A DNA stretch of 64,000 nucleotides. It comes from a virus. The notes beneath the pieces are model-generated. The model did no database searches. It saw only the letters and a list, made by a program, of their open reading frames with translations, and was not told where the DNA came from. This document shows, piece by piece, positions 15,202-23,630 of the stretch; the stretch's first letter is position 1; every line of letters starts with the position of its first letter. The position numbers and the translations under genes are program-made. The stretch covers positions 62,001 to 126,000 of IMG/VR virus record IMGVR_UViG_3300027749_002876. One strand, 5' to 3'.

Positions 15202-15230
15202 TTGTATGATATAAGAAAGTATCGTATAAT
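15202..15230 (+). promoter_or_regulatory. sigma70-like promoter, HTH gene
   Basis: TTGTAT-N17-TATAAT, lacking the usual ATAAAT spacer signature. The ATG follows 42 nt after the -10 with an AAGGAA ribosome-binding site. Confidence 0.65.
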
Positions 15231-15272
15231 CATAACACGCTGTGAAAATAGCGAATTTTTAAGGAAAACAAA

Positions 15273-15533
15273 ATGAATGTAACTAAGCAAACAGCCTTAC
15301 TCAAGGCACTAAAGAACGGTGAAGAACTCACCGCAAAGCAAATCACCAGCCGTTTTGGTATTGCTAATCCAACAGCAACCGTGAGCGACCTTCGCATCCG
15401 CGGTGGTTTTGCTGTTTACGCTAACAAGCGTACAAACAAGCGTGGTGAGACCTTCACCAAGTATCGTTTGGGTACACCAACTCGTGCAGTTGTAGCCGCA
15501 GGTTACAAGGCTATGAGTATGGGTCTAGTTTAA
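15273..15533 (+). CDS. winged-helix DNA-binding protein
   Basis: An 86-aa basic protein with a predicted helix-turn-helix: ELTAKQITSRFGIANPTATVSDLR-type region at about residues 18-40, followed by a wing (GGFAVYANKRTNKRG). It resembles small phage HTH proteins with the AKQI-x-S-RFG pattern. It is a candidate transcriptional regulator of the early cluster and is monocistronic, between its own promoter and an intrinsic terminator. Confidence 0.78.
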   Translation: MNVTKQTALLKALKNGEELTAKQITSRFGIANPTATVSDLRIRGGFAVYANKRTNKRGETFTKYRLGTPTRAVVAAGYKAMSMGLV

Positions 15534-15552
15534 TCTCTTTTTGAGGTAAAAC

Positions 15553-15574
15553 AAAAGGGCATTCGTGCCCTTTT
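15553..15574 (+). terminator. intrinsic terminator after HTH gene
   Basis: A 9-bp stem AAAAGGGCA/TGCCCTTTT closed by a TTCG tetraloop. The A and T flanks make it potentially bidirectional. Confidence 0.9.
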
Positions 15575-15588
15575 CCTGCATGTATTAC

Positions 15589-15617
15589 TTGCAATTAATT
15601 CAAAAGTATGTTATAAT
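15589..15617 (+). promoter_or_regulatory. sigma70-like promoter, cupin gene
   Basis: TTGCAA-N17-TATAAT, followed by a leader with AGGAG before ATG 15649. Confidence 0.7.
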
Positions 15618-15648
15618 AGTGCATACGTAATTTCTACAGGAGCAATCA

Positions 15649-16164
15649 ATGAGTTTCTTTCACAGAGTAATGAATAAATTAGGACGATATCGTTTGATTC
15701 CTGATCGTAGAACAGGTCTTGATTATATGCATCGCTACTATTTGTTTTTGAAAGATCGCAAATGGTTCCCCTTCAATGTTACATTGCACAAAATTGTACG
15801 CAGTGATGATCCTATCATGCATGATCATCCCTGGCCTTATTTGACTATTGTGCTTAAAGGTGGTTACTGGGAACATACCCCTGTTTTTGATAATGACGGC
15901 AAAATGCTCACTGAGTTTCAAACATGGCGTGGTCCTGGTAGTTTTATCAAGCGTGGTGCTGGGGAATTTCATTGGCTTGAACTTGAAGAAGGTGCAACAG
16001 CAACTACTCTTTTCTTTATGGGCTCACAACAGCGAGAATGGGGATTCTTAACTAGTACAAAATCAGGAAAAAATCGCTGGGTAAAACATGATTACTACTT
16101 AACTGATTGGAAACCATATCACGAAAAATATGTAATGTCTAGGGGTAGCAGGAAACAAAAATGA
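15649..16164 (+). CDS. cupin-fold phage protein
   Basis: A 171-aa protein with a cupin-like core: MHDHPWPYLTIVLKGGYWE, then GPGSFIKRGAGEFHWLEL. The HDH and FHW histidines could bind a metal ion. Similar short cupin proteins occur in phages, but their function is unknown. It overlaps the next small gene at ATGA. Confidence 0.78.
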   Translation: MSFFHRVMNKLGRYRLIPDRRTGLDYMHRYYLFLKDRKWFPFNVTLHKIVRSDDPIMHDHPWPYLTIVLKGGYWEHTPVFDNDGKMLTEFQTWRGPGSFIKRGAGEFHWLELEEGATATTLFFMGSQQREWGFLTSTKSGKNRWVKHDYYLTDWKPYHEKYVMSRGSRKQK

Positions 16165-16319
16165 TAGTAAATATTTTGGTCACAGTATTTTTTGGTTATT
16201 TATTAGTGACTAACGATTACACCATTAGACCTAAATGGATATATTACATAGATGGAACTATTTTTGCAATTAACTTTGCAACTGTAGTTAAGTACTTAAC
16301 AGAAATGTTTGGATATTAA
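16161..16319 (+). CDS. small membrane protein (52 aa)
   Basis: The frame from ATG 16161 (ATGA overlap with the cupin gene) to TAA 16317-16319 gives two hydrophobic segments (NILVTVFFGYLLV and ATVVKYL regions). Function unknown. Confidence 0.65.
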   Translation: MIVNILVTVFFGYLLVTNDYTIRPKWIYYIDGTIFAINFATVVKYLTEMFGY

Positions 16320-16320
16320 T

Positions 16321-16602
16321 ATGAATGAAGATACCAGAGAAATTTTAATTATTCTGCAAGAAGAATGTGCTGAAGTTATTGTAGAGGTTAGTAAGTGTTT
16401 TAGATTTGGACCTGACCAAATGATGGAAGGTGTCGATGTTACCAATATACAACGACTACAAAAAGAATTAGGTGACCTCCAAGCAATGATTGAATTATTA
16501 GTTGATAACAAAGTAGGCGTCACTACACAGGGACTCAAAGAAGCTAAGAAAGCTAAATTTGAGAAATTAAAACAATGGTCTAGTATCATTATTAATAAAT
16601 AA
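16321..16602 (+). CDS. MazG-like nucleotide pyrophosphohydrolase
   Basis: A 93-aa helical protein with the MazG pattern ExxE12-28ExxD: EECAEVIVEVSKCFRFG, then KELGDLQAM. MazG-like enzymes hydrolyse (d)NTPs to monophosphates, and phages use them for nucleotide control or to lower alarmone levels. The start at 16321 follows the upstream TAA directly; a start at 16309 would add four residues. The gene is single-domain and short, as in many phages. Confidence 0.78.
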   Translation: MNEDTREILIILQEECAEVIVEVSKCFRFGPDQMMEGVDVTNIQRLQKELGDLQAMIELLVDNKVGVTTQGLKEAKKAKFEKLKQWSSIIINK

Positions 16603-16608
16603 GCTATT

Positions 16609-16974
16609 ATGTTTGAATCTCTTATCCTCGTAATAGTAGCTGTTATTGGTTATAATATTGGACTGTCGGTGACTGCTTATCGTTTACGATATTTAATTCA
16701 CAAAGAAGCCAAACGATTGGGTTTAGATAAAAGTGATGGCATTAATGTGTTTGAAGAAGCAGACCCAGAAGTATCTCAATTGGTTGTTGAAAAAACAAAT
16801 GACACACTATATCTTTACGATATAAATCACTCATTTATTTGTCAAGGTAAAACAATTGGTGAGTTAGCTATACTAGCAAAACAATACAAGAACATTAAAT
16901 ACGCCGCTGTCTTGTACGATGAAAATGCATATGGATTTATTGATGGTGTAGTTAAAACAGAAAAGAAGCAATAA
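16609..16974 (+). CDS. hypothetical protein with N-terminal membrane segment
   Basis: A 121-aa protein with a transmembrane helix at residues 4-22, a basic stretch, then a soluble domain of about 75 residues. It ends one nucleotide before the GTG start of the next gene. No family is recognised. Confidence 0.68.
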   Translation: MFESLILVIVAVIGYNIGLSVTAYRLRYLIHKEAKRLGLDKSDGINVFEEADPEVSQLVVEKTNDTLYLYDINHSFICQGKTIGELAILAKQYKNIKYAAVLYDENAYGFIDGVVKTEKKQ

Positions 16975-16975
16975 A

Positions 16976-17515
16976 GTGAAAGTTAAAATAGGTCCCTTTC
17001 CTAAAAAGGGCAGTCGCAGAAAAATTAATGTGCAGATAGATGATTTCGATACGTGGAGCTTTGACCACACACTTGCAAACATTATCTATCCTGCATTATT
17101 ACAACTCAAAGCAACCAAGCATGGAGTACCCGGTGGACTAGTAGAAGATGTAGGCGGGGAAGATTGGACCGATCAAACCAGCTTTGACTTCTATAAAGAA
17201 ACACATGATGAATCTTGGGAGATAGCAAGCAAACAATGGGACGAGATACTAGACAAAATGATCTGGTCATTCCATCAACTTGTAGTAGATGATTACAATG
17301 AAAAATACCATCATGGTAGTAGTGAGTATGATTGGGTTAAGAGCGACAAAACATTCCCTAATCCTATTACAGGTAAGATAGAACCAACATATCAAATGGT
17401 AGATAAAAATCCCGGTCAACACTTCTTTGACGCAACCGGATTATTCTTGCATGAAGAACGAATCCAAGAAGGTCTAGAATTGTTTGGTAAATATTATAGA
17501 AGTTTGTGGGATTAA
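16976..17515 (+). CDS. conserved T4-like phage protein of unknown function
   Basis: A 179-aa protein with a GTG start directly after the previous stop. Recognisable blocks are VKIGPFPKKG, DTWSFDHTLANII and LDKMIWSFHQL. I recognise these from proteins of T4-like phages, but the role is unknown. The C-terminal EERIQEGLELFGKYY helix is typical of the family. Confidence 0.78.
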   Translation: MKVKIGPFPKKGSRRKINVQIDDFDTWSFDHTLANIIYPALLQLKATKHGVPGGLVEDVGGEDWTDQTSFDFYKETHDESWEIASKQWDEILDKMIWSFHQLVVDDYNEKYHHGSSEYDWVKSDKTFPNPITGKIEPTYQMVDKNPGQHFFDATGLFLHEERIQEGLELFGKYYRSLWD

Positions 17516-17516
17516 T

Positions 17517-17756
17517 ATGTTTGATAAAATGACACAGCAATTAAACATACAGACACTGGGTAGGGGTAAAAAGAATTTTACTATCTCTAAACAAGAATTT
17601 GAAGATTTTTGCAAAGAGTTTCTATTTGAACAAATTAAAGGTGACTATAATATAGGTGAAGCCTTTTGTCAAAAGTATGACGAACCAAATTATGTACTAA
17701 GTATATTACCCAATCATAGTGCAAAAGCACACATTAAAAAGTTTTACGTAAAATGA
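17517..17756 (+). CDS. hypothetical protein
   Basis: A 79-aa protein from ATG 17517, one nucleotide after the upstream stop; the longer frame from 17484 would overlap that gene. It overlaps the ferredoxin start by 4 nt. No motif is recognised. Confidence 0.65.
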   Translation: MFDKMTQQLNIQTLGRGKKNFTISKQEFEDFCKEFLFEQIKGDYNIGEAFCQKYDEPNYVLSILPNHSAKAHIKKFYVK

Positions 17757-18073
17757 CACACTTAGTTACAGAAAATTGCATTAAATGCAAGCACACAGAC
17801 TGTGTGGACGTTTGCCCGGTAGATTGTTTTTATGAGGGGCCTAACTTTCTTGTCATCAATCCCGATGAGTGTATCGATTGTGCAGTATGCATTCCTGAAT
17901 GTCCTGTAGGAGCAATTAGTGCCCAAGAAGATGTGCCCAATGCTACTATTTGGTTTGACATTAATATGAGGTTAAGTAAGAAATGGCCCGTCATCACTAA
18001 GAAAAAATCTGCATTGCCTGATGCGGAAGAGTGGAAAGATAAACCTAACAAAATTAATTTACTAGAAGAATGA
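17753..18073 (+). CDS. fdxA: 7Fe (3Fe-4S/4Fe-4S) ferredoxin, FdxA type
   Basis: A 106-aa protein closely resembling Azotobacter/Pseudomonas 7Fe ferredoxins. The cysteines C9, C12, C17, C21 ([16 protein letters not shown]) and C40, C43, C46, C50 ([12 protein letters not shown]) are all present, as is the [11 protein letters not shown] block and the C-terminal PDAEEWKDK region. It is a low-potential electron carrier in the cytoplasm. It overlaps both neighbours by 4 nt, so it is truly part of the phage operon. Possible partners are phage or host reductases; together with the IscA-like carrier it suggests iron-sulfur metabolism is a phage target. Confidence 0.95.
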   Translation: MTHLVTENCIKCKHTDCVDVCPVDCFYEGPNFLVINPDECIDCAVCIPECPVGAISAQEDVPNATIWFDINMRLSKKWPVITKKKSALPDAEEWKDKPNKINLLEE

Positions 18074-18591
18074 AACAAAAATTTATTGACTACTACATGG
18101 ATGTAGCAGAACGAACAAGCAAACTATCAAGTGCTATTCGTAGACAAGTGGGAGCAGTTATTGTGAAAGATAATCGTATTCTCAGTTATGGTTACAATGG
18201 TATGCCAACTGGATGGGATAACACTTGTGAATACAAAGACTATATGAGCGGTGATGCCGGGGGTTGGCTTGACGCAAACGAGATTGAAGAACGATGGCCC
18301 TTTGAAGAATATAGTGAACAATATGAATCTAATCGCAGATATCGGTTAGTCACTAAGGACGAAGTACTCCACGCTGAAAGTAATTCAATTGCTAAAGTGT
18401 CCGGGTCAAATGAATCTAGCGAAGATGCTACACTATTCGTAACAACTGCACCCTGCATTCATTGTGCTAAGATGATTTTTCAATCTGGTATCAAAACTGT
18501 ATTCTATCGTGATACTTACCGCGATGAAACAGGGATAGAATTTTTAACAAAAGGCGGCGTTAGTGTCACCAGATACCCAGTACAAGACTGA
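18070..18591 (+). CDS. deoxycytidylate (dCMP) deaminase
   Basis: A 173-aa zinc-dependent deaminase with the HAE motif (H101, E103) and PCxxC (C129, C132). Phage dCMP deaminases make dUMP for thymidylate synthesis and are typical of T4-like phages. The N-terminal segment [20 protein letters not shown] fits the family. It overlaps fdxA by 4 nt. Confidence 0.92.
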   Translation: MKQKFIDYYMDVAERTSKLSSAIRRQVGAVIVKDNRILSYGYNGMPTGWDNTCEYKDYMSGDAGGWLDANEIEERWPFEEYSEQYESNRRYRLVTKDEVLHAESNSIAKVSGSNESSEDATLFVTTAPCIHCAKMIFQSGIKTVFYRDTYRDETGIEFLTKGGVSVTRYPVQD

Positions 18592-18763
18592 AATCTCAAT
18601 TGGCTATGGTCAATTGAAGCCAGTCATTGACTGGTGTCAGAGAAACAGCGTCTATGATTGGGGATATGATTGTAAATTCCCTGCAGGACGTGATGCAGGA
18701 CTATATGATTTTTACTTTGAAACTGAGTCAGACTATTTAAACTTTATACTGTGGAAAAAATGA
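18563..18763 (+). CDS. hypothetical protein (66 aa)
   Basis: The frame begins with GTG at 18563 inside the deaminase gene and ends at an ATGA junction with the next gene. The product is acidic and aromatic-rich. The exact start is uncertain. Confidence 0.55.
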   Translation: MSPDTQYKTEISIGYGQLKPVIDWCQRNSVYDWGYDCKFPAGRDAGLYDFYFETESDYLNFILWKK

Positions 18764-19035
18764 AATACTATACCTTTTACCGTGAGAATAATAATTTTGA
18801 TGATATCTTAAACGATGCTATGCTCAAAAAATCTATCGATGAGATCATACGATGGTCTCAATATCTAATTATTGGGTTACATGAAACTACAAAGAATAAT
18901 CAAAATAATAGTTACATCACATTAAAATATGGTGATGAAATGAAAAATAATTTAGTTAAAGATTATAGTCCTATACCCGGGGTCGATTATATCCCTAAGG
19001 AAGATTTATCTAGATATAAACAAGTAGTTGAATAA
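18760..19035 (+). CDS. hypothetical protein (91 aa)
   Basis: The ATG at 18760 overlaps the previous stop (ATGA). The product is a soluble 91-aa helical protein without recognised motifs. It is the last plus-strand gene before convergent genes at 19038, leaving only 2 nt between stops. Confidence 0.62.
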   Translation: MKYYTFYRENNNFDDILNDAMLKKSIDEIIRWSQYLIIGLHETTKNNQNNSYITLKYGDEMKNNLVKDYSPIPGVDYIPKEDLSRYKQVVE

Positions 19036-19037
19036 AC

Positions 19038-19772
19038 TCAATAAGCTAATGCAATCATTTTAGCTTCAGGAATACGAGTTTTTGTATTCTTGCTACCCAA
19101 TAAGACCACTGTTCGTATACCGCGTTCAGTGGTCAACATCATTACAATACATCCACCACTCTTAGTAATCCATCCGGTCTTACTAACAATAAACTCATAA
19201 CCATGACCGACTAAAGTGTTGGTATTGTTAAAGAATGCAGTTTTCTTTTTATTGATTGCCATTTTCATAGAATCTTTATTACTATCTTCATTGATGGTTT
19301 GATACTTGCTTGCGGCAATAACAAGCTTAACTAAATCTTCTGCGGTACTTACATTGAATACACTTAATCCAGTAGGCTCAAGATATTTTGTGTCATTCAT
19401 TTCTAATGACTTAGCCTTCTCATTCATTGCCTGTATACAGGCAAATGAGCCCATTGGGTATTTTTGACAAAGTAATGTTGCGGCTTGATTGTCTGATTTG
19501 ATGATGGCAAGACTAATTAAGTCACGCCTAGATAGTTTTTTATTATAGAGTTTTGTAGAGATAATCTCATCTAAATCTTGCTGTGCATCTAACACAACCA
19601 TAACAGTCATAAGTTTAGTAATGCTTGCAACACTACGAATATCTTTGGTGTGATTGCCATCTAATATTTTGCCATTACCGTCAGCTACTAGCCAGGACTG
19701 TGCTGTTAATGGTACTACTTGTGCATGTGCTCCAAAATGCAAGAGGCACAACAATATAAAAATTCTAAGCAT
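19038..19772 (-). CDS. D-alanyl-D-alanine endopeptidase-like protein (S11 family)
   Basis: A 244-aa exported protein with signal peptide (cleavage after GAHA, near residue 17) and all penicillin-binding active-site motifs: SITK (S50-K53), SDN (93-95) and KTG (198-200). S11 enzymes of the PbpG type cut D-Ala-meso-DAP crosslinks in the periplasm. It lacks the C-terminal membrane-anchor domain of larger carboxypeptidases. The ATG at 19772 is chosen over a TTG at 19784. In a phage it may loosen peptidoglycan or assist lysis. Confidence 0.9.
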   Translation of the reverse strand: MLRIFILLCLLHFGAHAQVVPLTAQSWLVADGNGKILDGNHTKDIRSVASITKLMTVMVVLDAQQDLDEIISTKLYNKKLSRRDLISLAIIKSDNQAATLLCQKYPMGSFACIQAMNEKAKSLEMNDTKYLEPTGLSVFNVSTAEDLVKLVIAASKYQTINEDSNKDSMKMAINKKKTAFFNNTNTLVGHGYEFIVSKTGWITKSGGCIVMMLTTERGIRTVVLLGSKNTKTRIPEAKMIALAY

Positions 19773-19791
19773 TCTTTTATCCAATCATTCA

Positions 19792-20115
19792 TTATAGGCT
19801 CAAAGATTTCTTATTTGGCATAACTTTAAAATGTGTGCCTGTACCAACCACACAACTTAAATCACCCTTAGTAGCAATTATAGTCCAATTACCATCTATA
19901 GGGTTGACCCAAAGAGACATCGTAGATTTGGCAACATCGTCTGCTTTGCCTATTAAAATCGGAGACTCTTTATAATTTTTCTTTAGTGTATTAAATAATA
20001 CAATAGTATTGTAACATGGCAATTCAATATTTACAATCTCTTCGGACACAATAGATTCTTCAGCGTATGCTAATGAAACTAAAAGTGCCATTAGTAGGGT
20101 AATAATTGTTTTCAT
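19792..20115 (-). CDS. exported hypothetical protein
   Basis: A 107-aa protein with a Sec signal peptide (hydrophobic core, cleavage near AYA at residue 18). The mature part has two Cys. Its ATG lies 4 nt after a TATAAATA box, predicting a leaderless late mRNA. It is followed by the D,D-peptidase gene after 19 nt, so they may be co-expressed. Confidence 0.7.
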   Translation of the reverse strand: MKTIITLLMALLVSLAYAEESIVSEEIVNIELPCYNTIVLFNTLKKNYKESPILIGKADDVAKSTMSLWVNPIDGNWTIIATKGDLSCVVGTGTHFKVMPNKKSLSL

Positions 20116-20119
20116 TAGT

Positions 20120-20127
20120 TATTTATA
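20120..20127 (-). promoter_or_regulatory. late-type promoter box, exported protein
   Basis: A perfect T4-like TATAAATA on the minus strand, 4 nt before the ATG at 20115. Confidence 0.75.
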
Positions 20128-20168
20128 TTATGGAATTTATCTACATAGTTTTACACCCATATTTCTAA

Positions 20169-20175
20169 ATAAATA
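20169..20175 (+). promoter_or_regulatory. late-type promoter box, LpxH-like gene
   Basis: AATAAATAC, 4 nt before the ATG at 20180; divergent from the box at 20120. Confidence 0.7.
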
Positions 20176-20179
20176 CCAT

Positions 20180-20950
20180 ATGAAAACATATCGTTCTATT
20201 TTTGTGAGTGATGTACATTTGGGTACCAAAGATAGTCAGGCTGATAAGTTAAATAATTTTTTAAAACACAATAGTTGTGACACACTGTATTTGGTAGGTG
20301 ATATTATAGATGCGTGGCGTATACAACAAAACAGGTGGCGATGGAAACAAAGCCATACCAATGTGGTTCGTAGAGTATTAGGTCATGCCAAACGTGGCAC
20401 TAGAGTTGTTTATATAGCAGGTAATCATGATGAGTTTCTTAGGCCAATGATTCCATATGGATTCAGTTTTGGTCTAGTAGAGATTCATAATCAAATAGAA
20501 CACATAGGTGCAGATGGCAAACATTATCTAGTAACCCACGGGGACTTGTTTGATGGTATCACAAGACTAGCACCGTGGATAGCATTTTTAGGAGACAAAG
20601 CATATGATATCATTTTATCGCTCAATAGTAGGTTCAATTGGATACGTCATCGTTTTGGTTTTGGGTACTTTAGTCTTAGTAAATATCTTAAATCAAAAGT
20701 AAAAAAAGCAGTAGATTTTATTTTTCATTTTGAAAAGAACCTAGCTGCCTATTGTAAAAAGCGAGGGTTTGATGGTGTAATATGTGGTCACATACACCAA
20801 GCAGAAATCAAATACATTGATGGGATTCGATATATGAACGACGGTGATTGGGTAGAATCCTGTACGGCACTAGTAGAACATCATGATGGCAAGTGGGAAA
20901 TAATTACATGGACTAAACAAAATGACAAAAACGATATTGATAATCACTGA
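20180..20950 (+). CDS. LpxH-like metallophosphoesterase (UDP-2,3-diacylglucosamine hydrolase family)
   Basis: A 256-aa protein with intact ligands: SDVHLG (D10, H12), VGDIIDAW, AGNHDEF, VTHGDLFDG and GHIHQAEI. Hydrophobic/aromatic segments between them fit the lipid-acting LpxH branch rather than general phosphoesterases. LpxH cuts UDP-diacylglucosamine in lipid A synthesis. It overlaps the glycosyltransferase gene by 29 nt. A tandem LpxH-like/GT4 pair exists in bacterial genomes, suggesting acquisition as a unit. Exact substrate is unproven. Confidence 0.82.
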   Translation: MKTYRSIFVSDVHLGTKDSQADKLNNFLKHNSCDTLYLVGDIIDAWRIQQNRWRWKQSHTNVVRRVLGHAKRGTRVVYIAGNHDEFLRPMIPYGFSFGLVEIHNQIEHIGADGKHYLVTHGDLFDGITRLAPWIAFLGDKAYDIILSLNSRFNWIRHRFGFGYFSLSKYLKSKVKKAVDFIFHFEKNLAAYCKKRGFDGVICGHIHQAEIKYIDGIRYMNDGDWVESCTALVEHHDGKWEIITWTKQNDKNDIDNH

Positions 20951-21941
20951 TAACTTACCGGAGCAAATAAATGGCGTGGTCACGACCTACACGAATATTG
21001 AGACATGTGCGGTTTTGGATGGTTATAAGTTTGTGGTGTTGCATCCCGGGTGGTTCAGCTACATTGATTGTCCTAGCTACAACGAAGTCAAGATTGCCTA
21101 TCCAAGGAACTTGGGCCAGAAGGTTAAGGAGATCGATCCGGATTATATCCATATCGCCACAGAAGGTCCTCTTGGTCTGTGGGGTAGAAAGTATCTGTCA
21201 CTATGTAATATTAGGCACAATACCGCTTATCATACTAAATTTCCTGAGGGTTTAAAGAAACTATTTGGCATACCTGAAAGTCTCACTTGGGTATTTGTTC
21301 GTTGGTTTCATAAGCACAGCGGTAAAGTATTGACTACTACAGACTCAATGGTTCAAGAATTACGTAAGCATGGATTCACCGGTGAAGTTGTTTCTTGGAC
21401 TAGAGGTGTTGACAGAACAATATTTGATCCATCTCTTAGAGAAGAATTACCTAGCAAGTATTTGCTATGTGTTAGTCGTGTTAGCAAAGAAAAAAACCTA
21501 GAAGATTTTTTTAAATTAGATTATTTCGGGTATCAAAAGATCATGGTAGGTGATGGCCCCATGTTAGAGACCTACAAAAAGAAATACCCAGATGTACACT
21601 TTACTGGATTTAAAACAGGAGTAGATTTAGCTAGGTATTATGCTAATGCTGATGTGTTTGTGTTTCCTAGTCGTTGGGAAACATTTGGTTTAGTAATGAT
21701 TGAATCAATGGCGTGTGGTACCCCTGTCGCGGCTTATCCTTGTCAAGGCCCCGTAGATGTTATAGATGAAGGTGTTACTGGTTGTATGAACAATAATTTA
21801 AAACAGGCTGTGACTGATGCATTAGCGTTAAAAAGAGAAGTAGTACTGAGTGGGAGCAACAGATGGACTTGGCAAAAGGCATGGGAAATATTTAGAGATA
21901 ATCTAGTCCCTGTCACATCATTGTCACATAATATGCGTTAA
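20922..21941 (+). CDS. glycosyltransferase family 4
   Basis: A 339-aa GT-B glycosyltransferase: N-terminal ITDNLPEQINGVVTTY, linker VSWTRGVDRTIFDP, nucleotide-binding VSRVSKEKN, then the family-4 EX7E motif in RWETFGLVMIESMACGTPV. Members transfer sugars such as mannose to lipids. With the LpxH-like enzyme it may modify host glycolipids or LPS, perhaps to block adsorption of other phages. The donor and acceptor are unknown. Confidence 0.9.
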   Translation: MTKTILIITDNLPEQINGVVTTYTNIETCAVLDGYKFVVLHPGWFSYIDCPSYNEVKIAYPRNLGQKVKEIDPDYIHIATEGPLGLWGRKYLSLCNIRHNTAYHTKFPEGLKKLFGIPESLTWVFVRWFHKHSGKVLTTTDSMVQELRKHGFTGEVVSWTRGVDRTIFDPSLREELPSKYLLCVSRVSKEKNLEDFFKLDYFGYQKIMVGDGPMLETYKKKYPDVHFTGFKTGVDLARYYANADVFVFPSRWETFGLVMIESMACGTPVAAYPCQGPVDVIDEGVTGCMNNNLKQAVTDALALKREVVLSGSNRWTWQKAWEIFRDNLVPVTSLSHNMR

Positions 21942-21991
21942 ATAATTATGTGCCATGGTGGCACACAATTAACACCCACAAGGAGAAACAC

Positions 21992-22645
21992 ATGAGATTA
22001 GATGACTTAGCCGTAAGATTAGTAGCAGTAGAAGCCAAATTAGCATCACTAACTGGAACATCAGTTAACACAGACAATGCAAAAAACATTGATGAACTAG
22101 ACGCAAGACTATCAGTAGTTGAAGCACAAATCGATCAGTTAGTAGCTGTAAAAACTCAAGAGCATGTTGACGCTATTGTTGCCGCAGCCGCACAAGCAGT
22201 TGAAAGCATACAAGCCGCAGTTGCAGAAGTAGTTGCACTTTCTCCAAGTGCTGACCACGCAGAAGCCGCTGACATCGTTACTGACGTTGTTACAGCACAA
22301 GCAGAAGCAGATGCAGTTGATCACCCAGAAGTTGCTGACATTATTTCAGCCGCAGTTCAAGCAGTTGTTGCCGCAGAGCCAGAAGTTGTTACAGATCCAG
22401 TAGCAATCACAGCCGCTATCATGGAAGCAGTTGCTGAAATGCCAGCTCCGGCCCCAGAAGTTGCAGAAGAAGTTGCAGCCGCAGTTGCTGAAGTTATTGC
22501 AGCCGCAACAGGTGAAGAAGTTGCTCCAGAAATACACGCTGACATCGTTGAAGCAGTTGCAGCTCCTTCAAATCAAGCACTAGATGATATCGAAGCACGT
22601 TTGGAAGTTGCAGAAGCTAAAGTTGATACATTATTAGGAAAATAA
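21992..22645 (+). CDS. Ala/Val/Glu-rich repetitive protein
   Basis: From ATG 21992 (AGGAG ribosome-binding site) the product is 217 aa, dominated by Ala, Val and Glu. The N-terminal (RLVAVEAKLASL, LSVVEAQIDQL) and C-terminal (IEARLEVAEAKVDTLLG) ends share a coiled-coil heptad motif flanking a repetitive region with EVA and DI(I/V)xA units. It is probably an elongated, possibly multimeric protein. An earlier in-frame ATG at 21950 lacks a ribosome-binding site. It ends at a terminator. Function unknown; a virion decoration or scaffold is possible. Confidence 0.65.
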   Translation: MRLDDLAVRLVAVEAKLASLTGTSVNTDNAKNIDELDARLSVVEAQIDQLVAVKTQEHVDAIVAAAAQAVESIQAAVAEVVALSPSADHAEAADIVTDVVTAQAEADAVDHPEVADIISAAVQAVVAAEPEVVTDPVAITAAIMEAVAEMPAPAPEVAEEVAAAVAEVIAAATGEEVAPEIHADIVEAVAAPSNQALDDIEARLEVAEAKVDTLLGK

Positions 22646-22660
22646 TAGCTAGCATTTGAT

Positions 22661-22680
22661 GTTGGTTTTCAACCTTTTTT
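22661..22680 (+). terminator. intrinsic terminator
   Basis: Short stem GTTG/CAAC followed by CTTTTTT, 15 nt after the Ala-rich gene. Confidence 0.65.
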
Positions 22681-22684
22681 AAAT

Positions 22685-22752
22685 CGGGCACAAGATAGAG
22701 TGCCGCTGGATTCTCGTAACCAGTACTAAGGGTTCGGTAGGGCTCTTTTTTA
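22685..22752 (+). ncRNA. small structured RNA candidate with terminator
   Basis: Between two T-runs lie two hairpins (GGCAC/GTGCC with an 8-nt loop; CTGG/CCAG with a 10-nt loop) and a final GC-rich segment ending in GGGCTCTTTTTT. It is not coding and has no obvious promoter of its own. It could be a processed terminator RNA or a small RNA. Confidence 0.35.
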
Positions 22753-22788
22753 TTGGATAGTAGTAAGACAATTTACCTACTACCTAGC

Positions 22789-22795
22789 ATAAATA
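22789..22795 (+). promoter_or_regulatory. late-type promoter box, uptake cassette
   Basis: CATAAATAC 7 nt before the ATG at 22803; would drive the uptake genes to 26290. Confidence 0.7.
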
Positions 22796-22802
22796 CAATA
22801 CT

Positions 22803-23621
22803 ATGAAAAAACTACTACTATTATTATTTGTATTTATTAGTTCAGTTGTCAACGCACAATTACCAACTAGTAATGTACCGCTACCCGCTGATATTGCCGC
22901 AATTAAGAAAGCAAACGTTCTTATTGTAGCAATGACCAAAAAAGATAACCCTCCCTTCTTCAGTGGTAGCGAGGATGATATCCATGGTCTTGACGTTGAA
23001 ATTGCACGAAGAATTGGAGTAATGCTTGGAGTTCCTGTACAGTTTAGACGAGATGCAGAAAGTTTTGCAGAAGTTGTAGAACAAGTTCGAGACGGGCGTG
23101 CCGATGTTGCAGTTAGCAAATTATCTGTAACCGGCCCTAGATTGCAAGTAGTTAGATTCAGTGATCCTTACATCAAACTAAGACAAAGTTTAGTTATCAA
23201 TCGATTATGGCTAAGCCAAAATAGTCAAGGTCGTGAAGTATATCAAGTCATTAGAAATTTCAATGGTAAAATAAGTTTCATTCGCAACTCAAGCTATGAC
23301 ACATTTGCACGTACTAATTTCCCTAATGCCACGTTTCTTCCGGAAGATAAATGGGATGTGATTATTGACAAAGTTACACGTGGTGATATTGCAGCCGCTT
23401 ATCGTGATGAATTTGAGATTAAGAAAATTGCTTTTGAAAAACCAGAAGCCGCAATCAGTACAAAGAGTATCACAATCAGTGACAGCGTGGATAACATTGC
23501 TGTTGCGGTAAATCCTAAATCATTACAATTGTTAAGTATTATTAATTATGTTATTAAAAATGAATACAACAATATTGACACTAAGAAGTTGATGGACCGC
23601 TACAAAGCTGAAAAGAAATAA
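22803..23621 (+). CDS. periplasmic amino-acid-binding protein (SBP family 3)
   Basis: A 272-aa exported protein with signal peptide (cleavage after VNA, residue 18) and a family-3 solute-binding fold: LDVEIARRIGVMLGVPVQF, FAEVVEQVRDGRADVAVSKLSVTGPR and FSDPYI blocks. Such receptors usually deliver polar amino acids to an ABC permease. Here the next gene is a DAACS symporter rather than an ABC permease, so it may scavenge for a host ABC system or act with the symporter in a new way. First gene of a four-gene set. Confidence 0.9.
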   Translation: MKKLLLLLFVFISSVVNAQLPTSNVPLPADIAAIKKANVLIVAMTKKDNPPFFSGSEDDIHGLDVEIARRIGVMLGVPVQFRRDAESFAEVVEQVRDGRADVAVSKLSVTGPRLQVVRFSDPYIKLRQSLVINRLWLSQNSQGREVYQVIRNFNGKISFIRNSSYDTFARTNFPNATFLPEDKWDVIIDKVTRGDIAAAYRDEFEIKKIAFEKPEAAISTKSITISDSVDNIAVAVNPKSLQLLSIINYVIKNEYNNIDTKKLMDRYKAEKK

Positions 23622-23630
23622 GGATATAAA

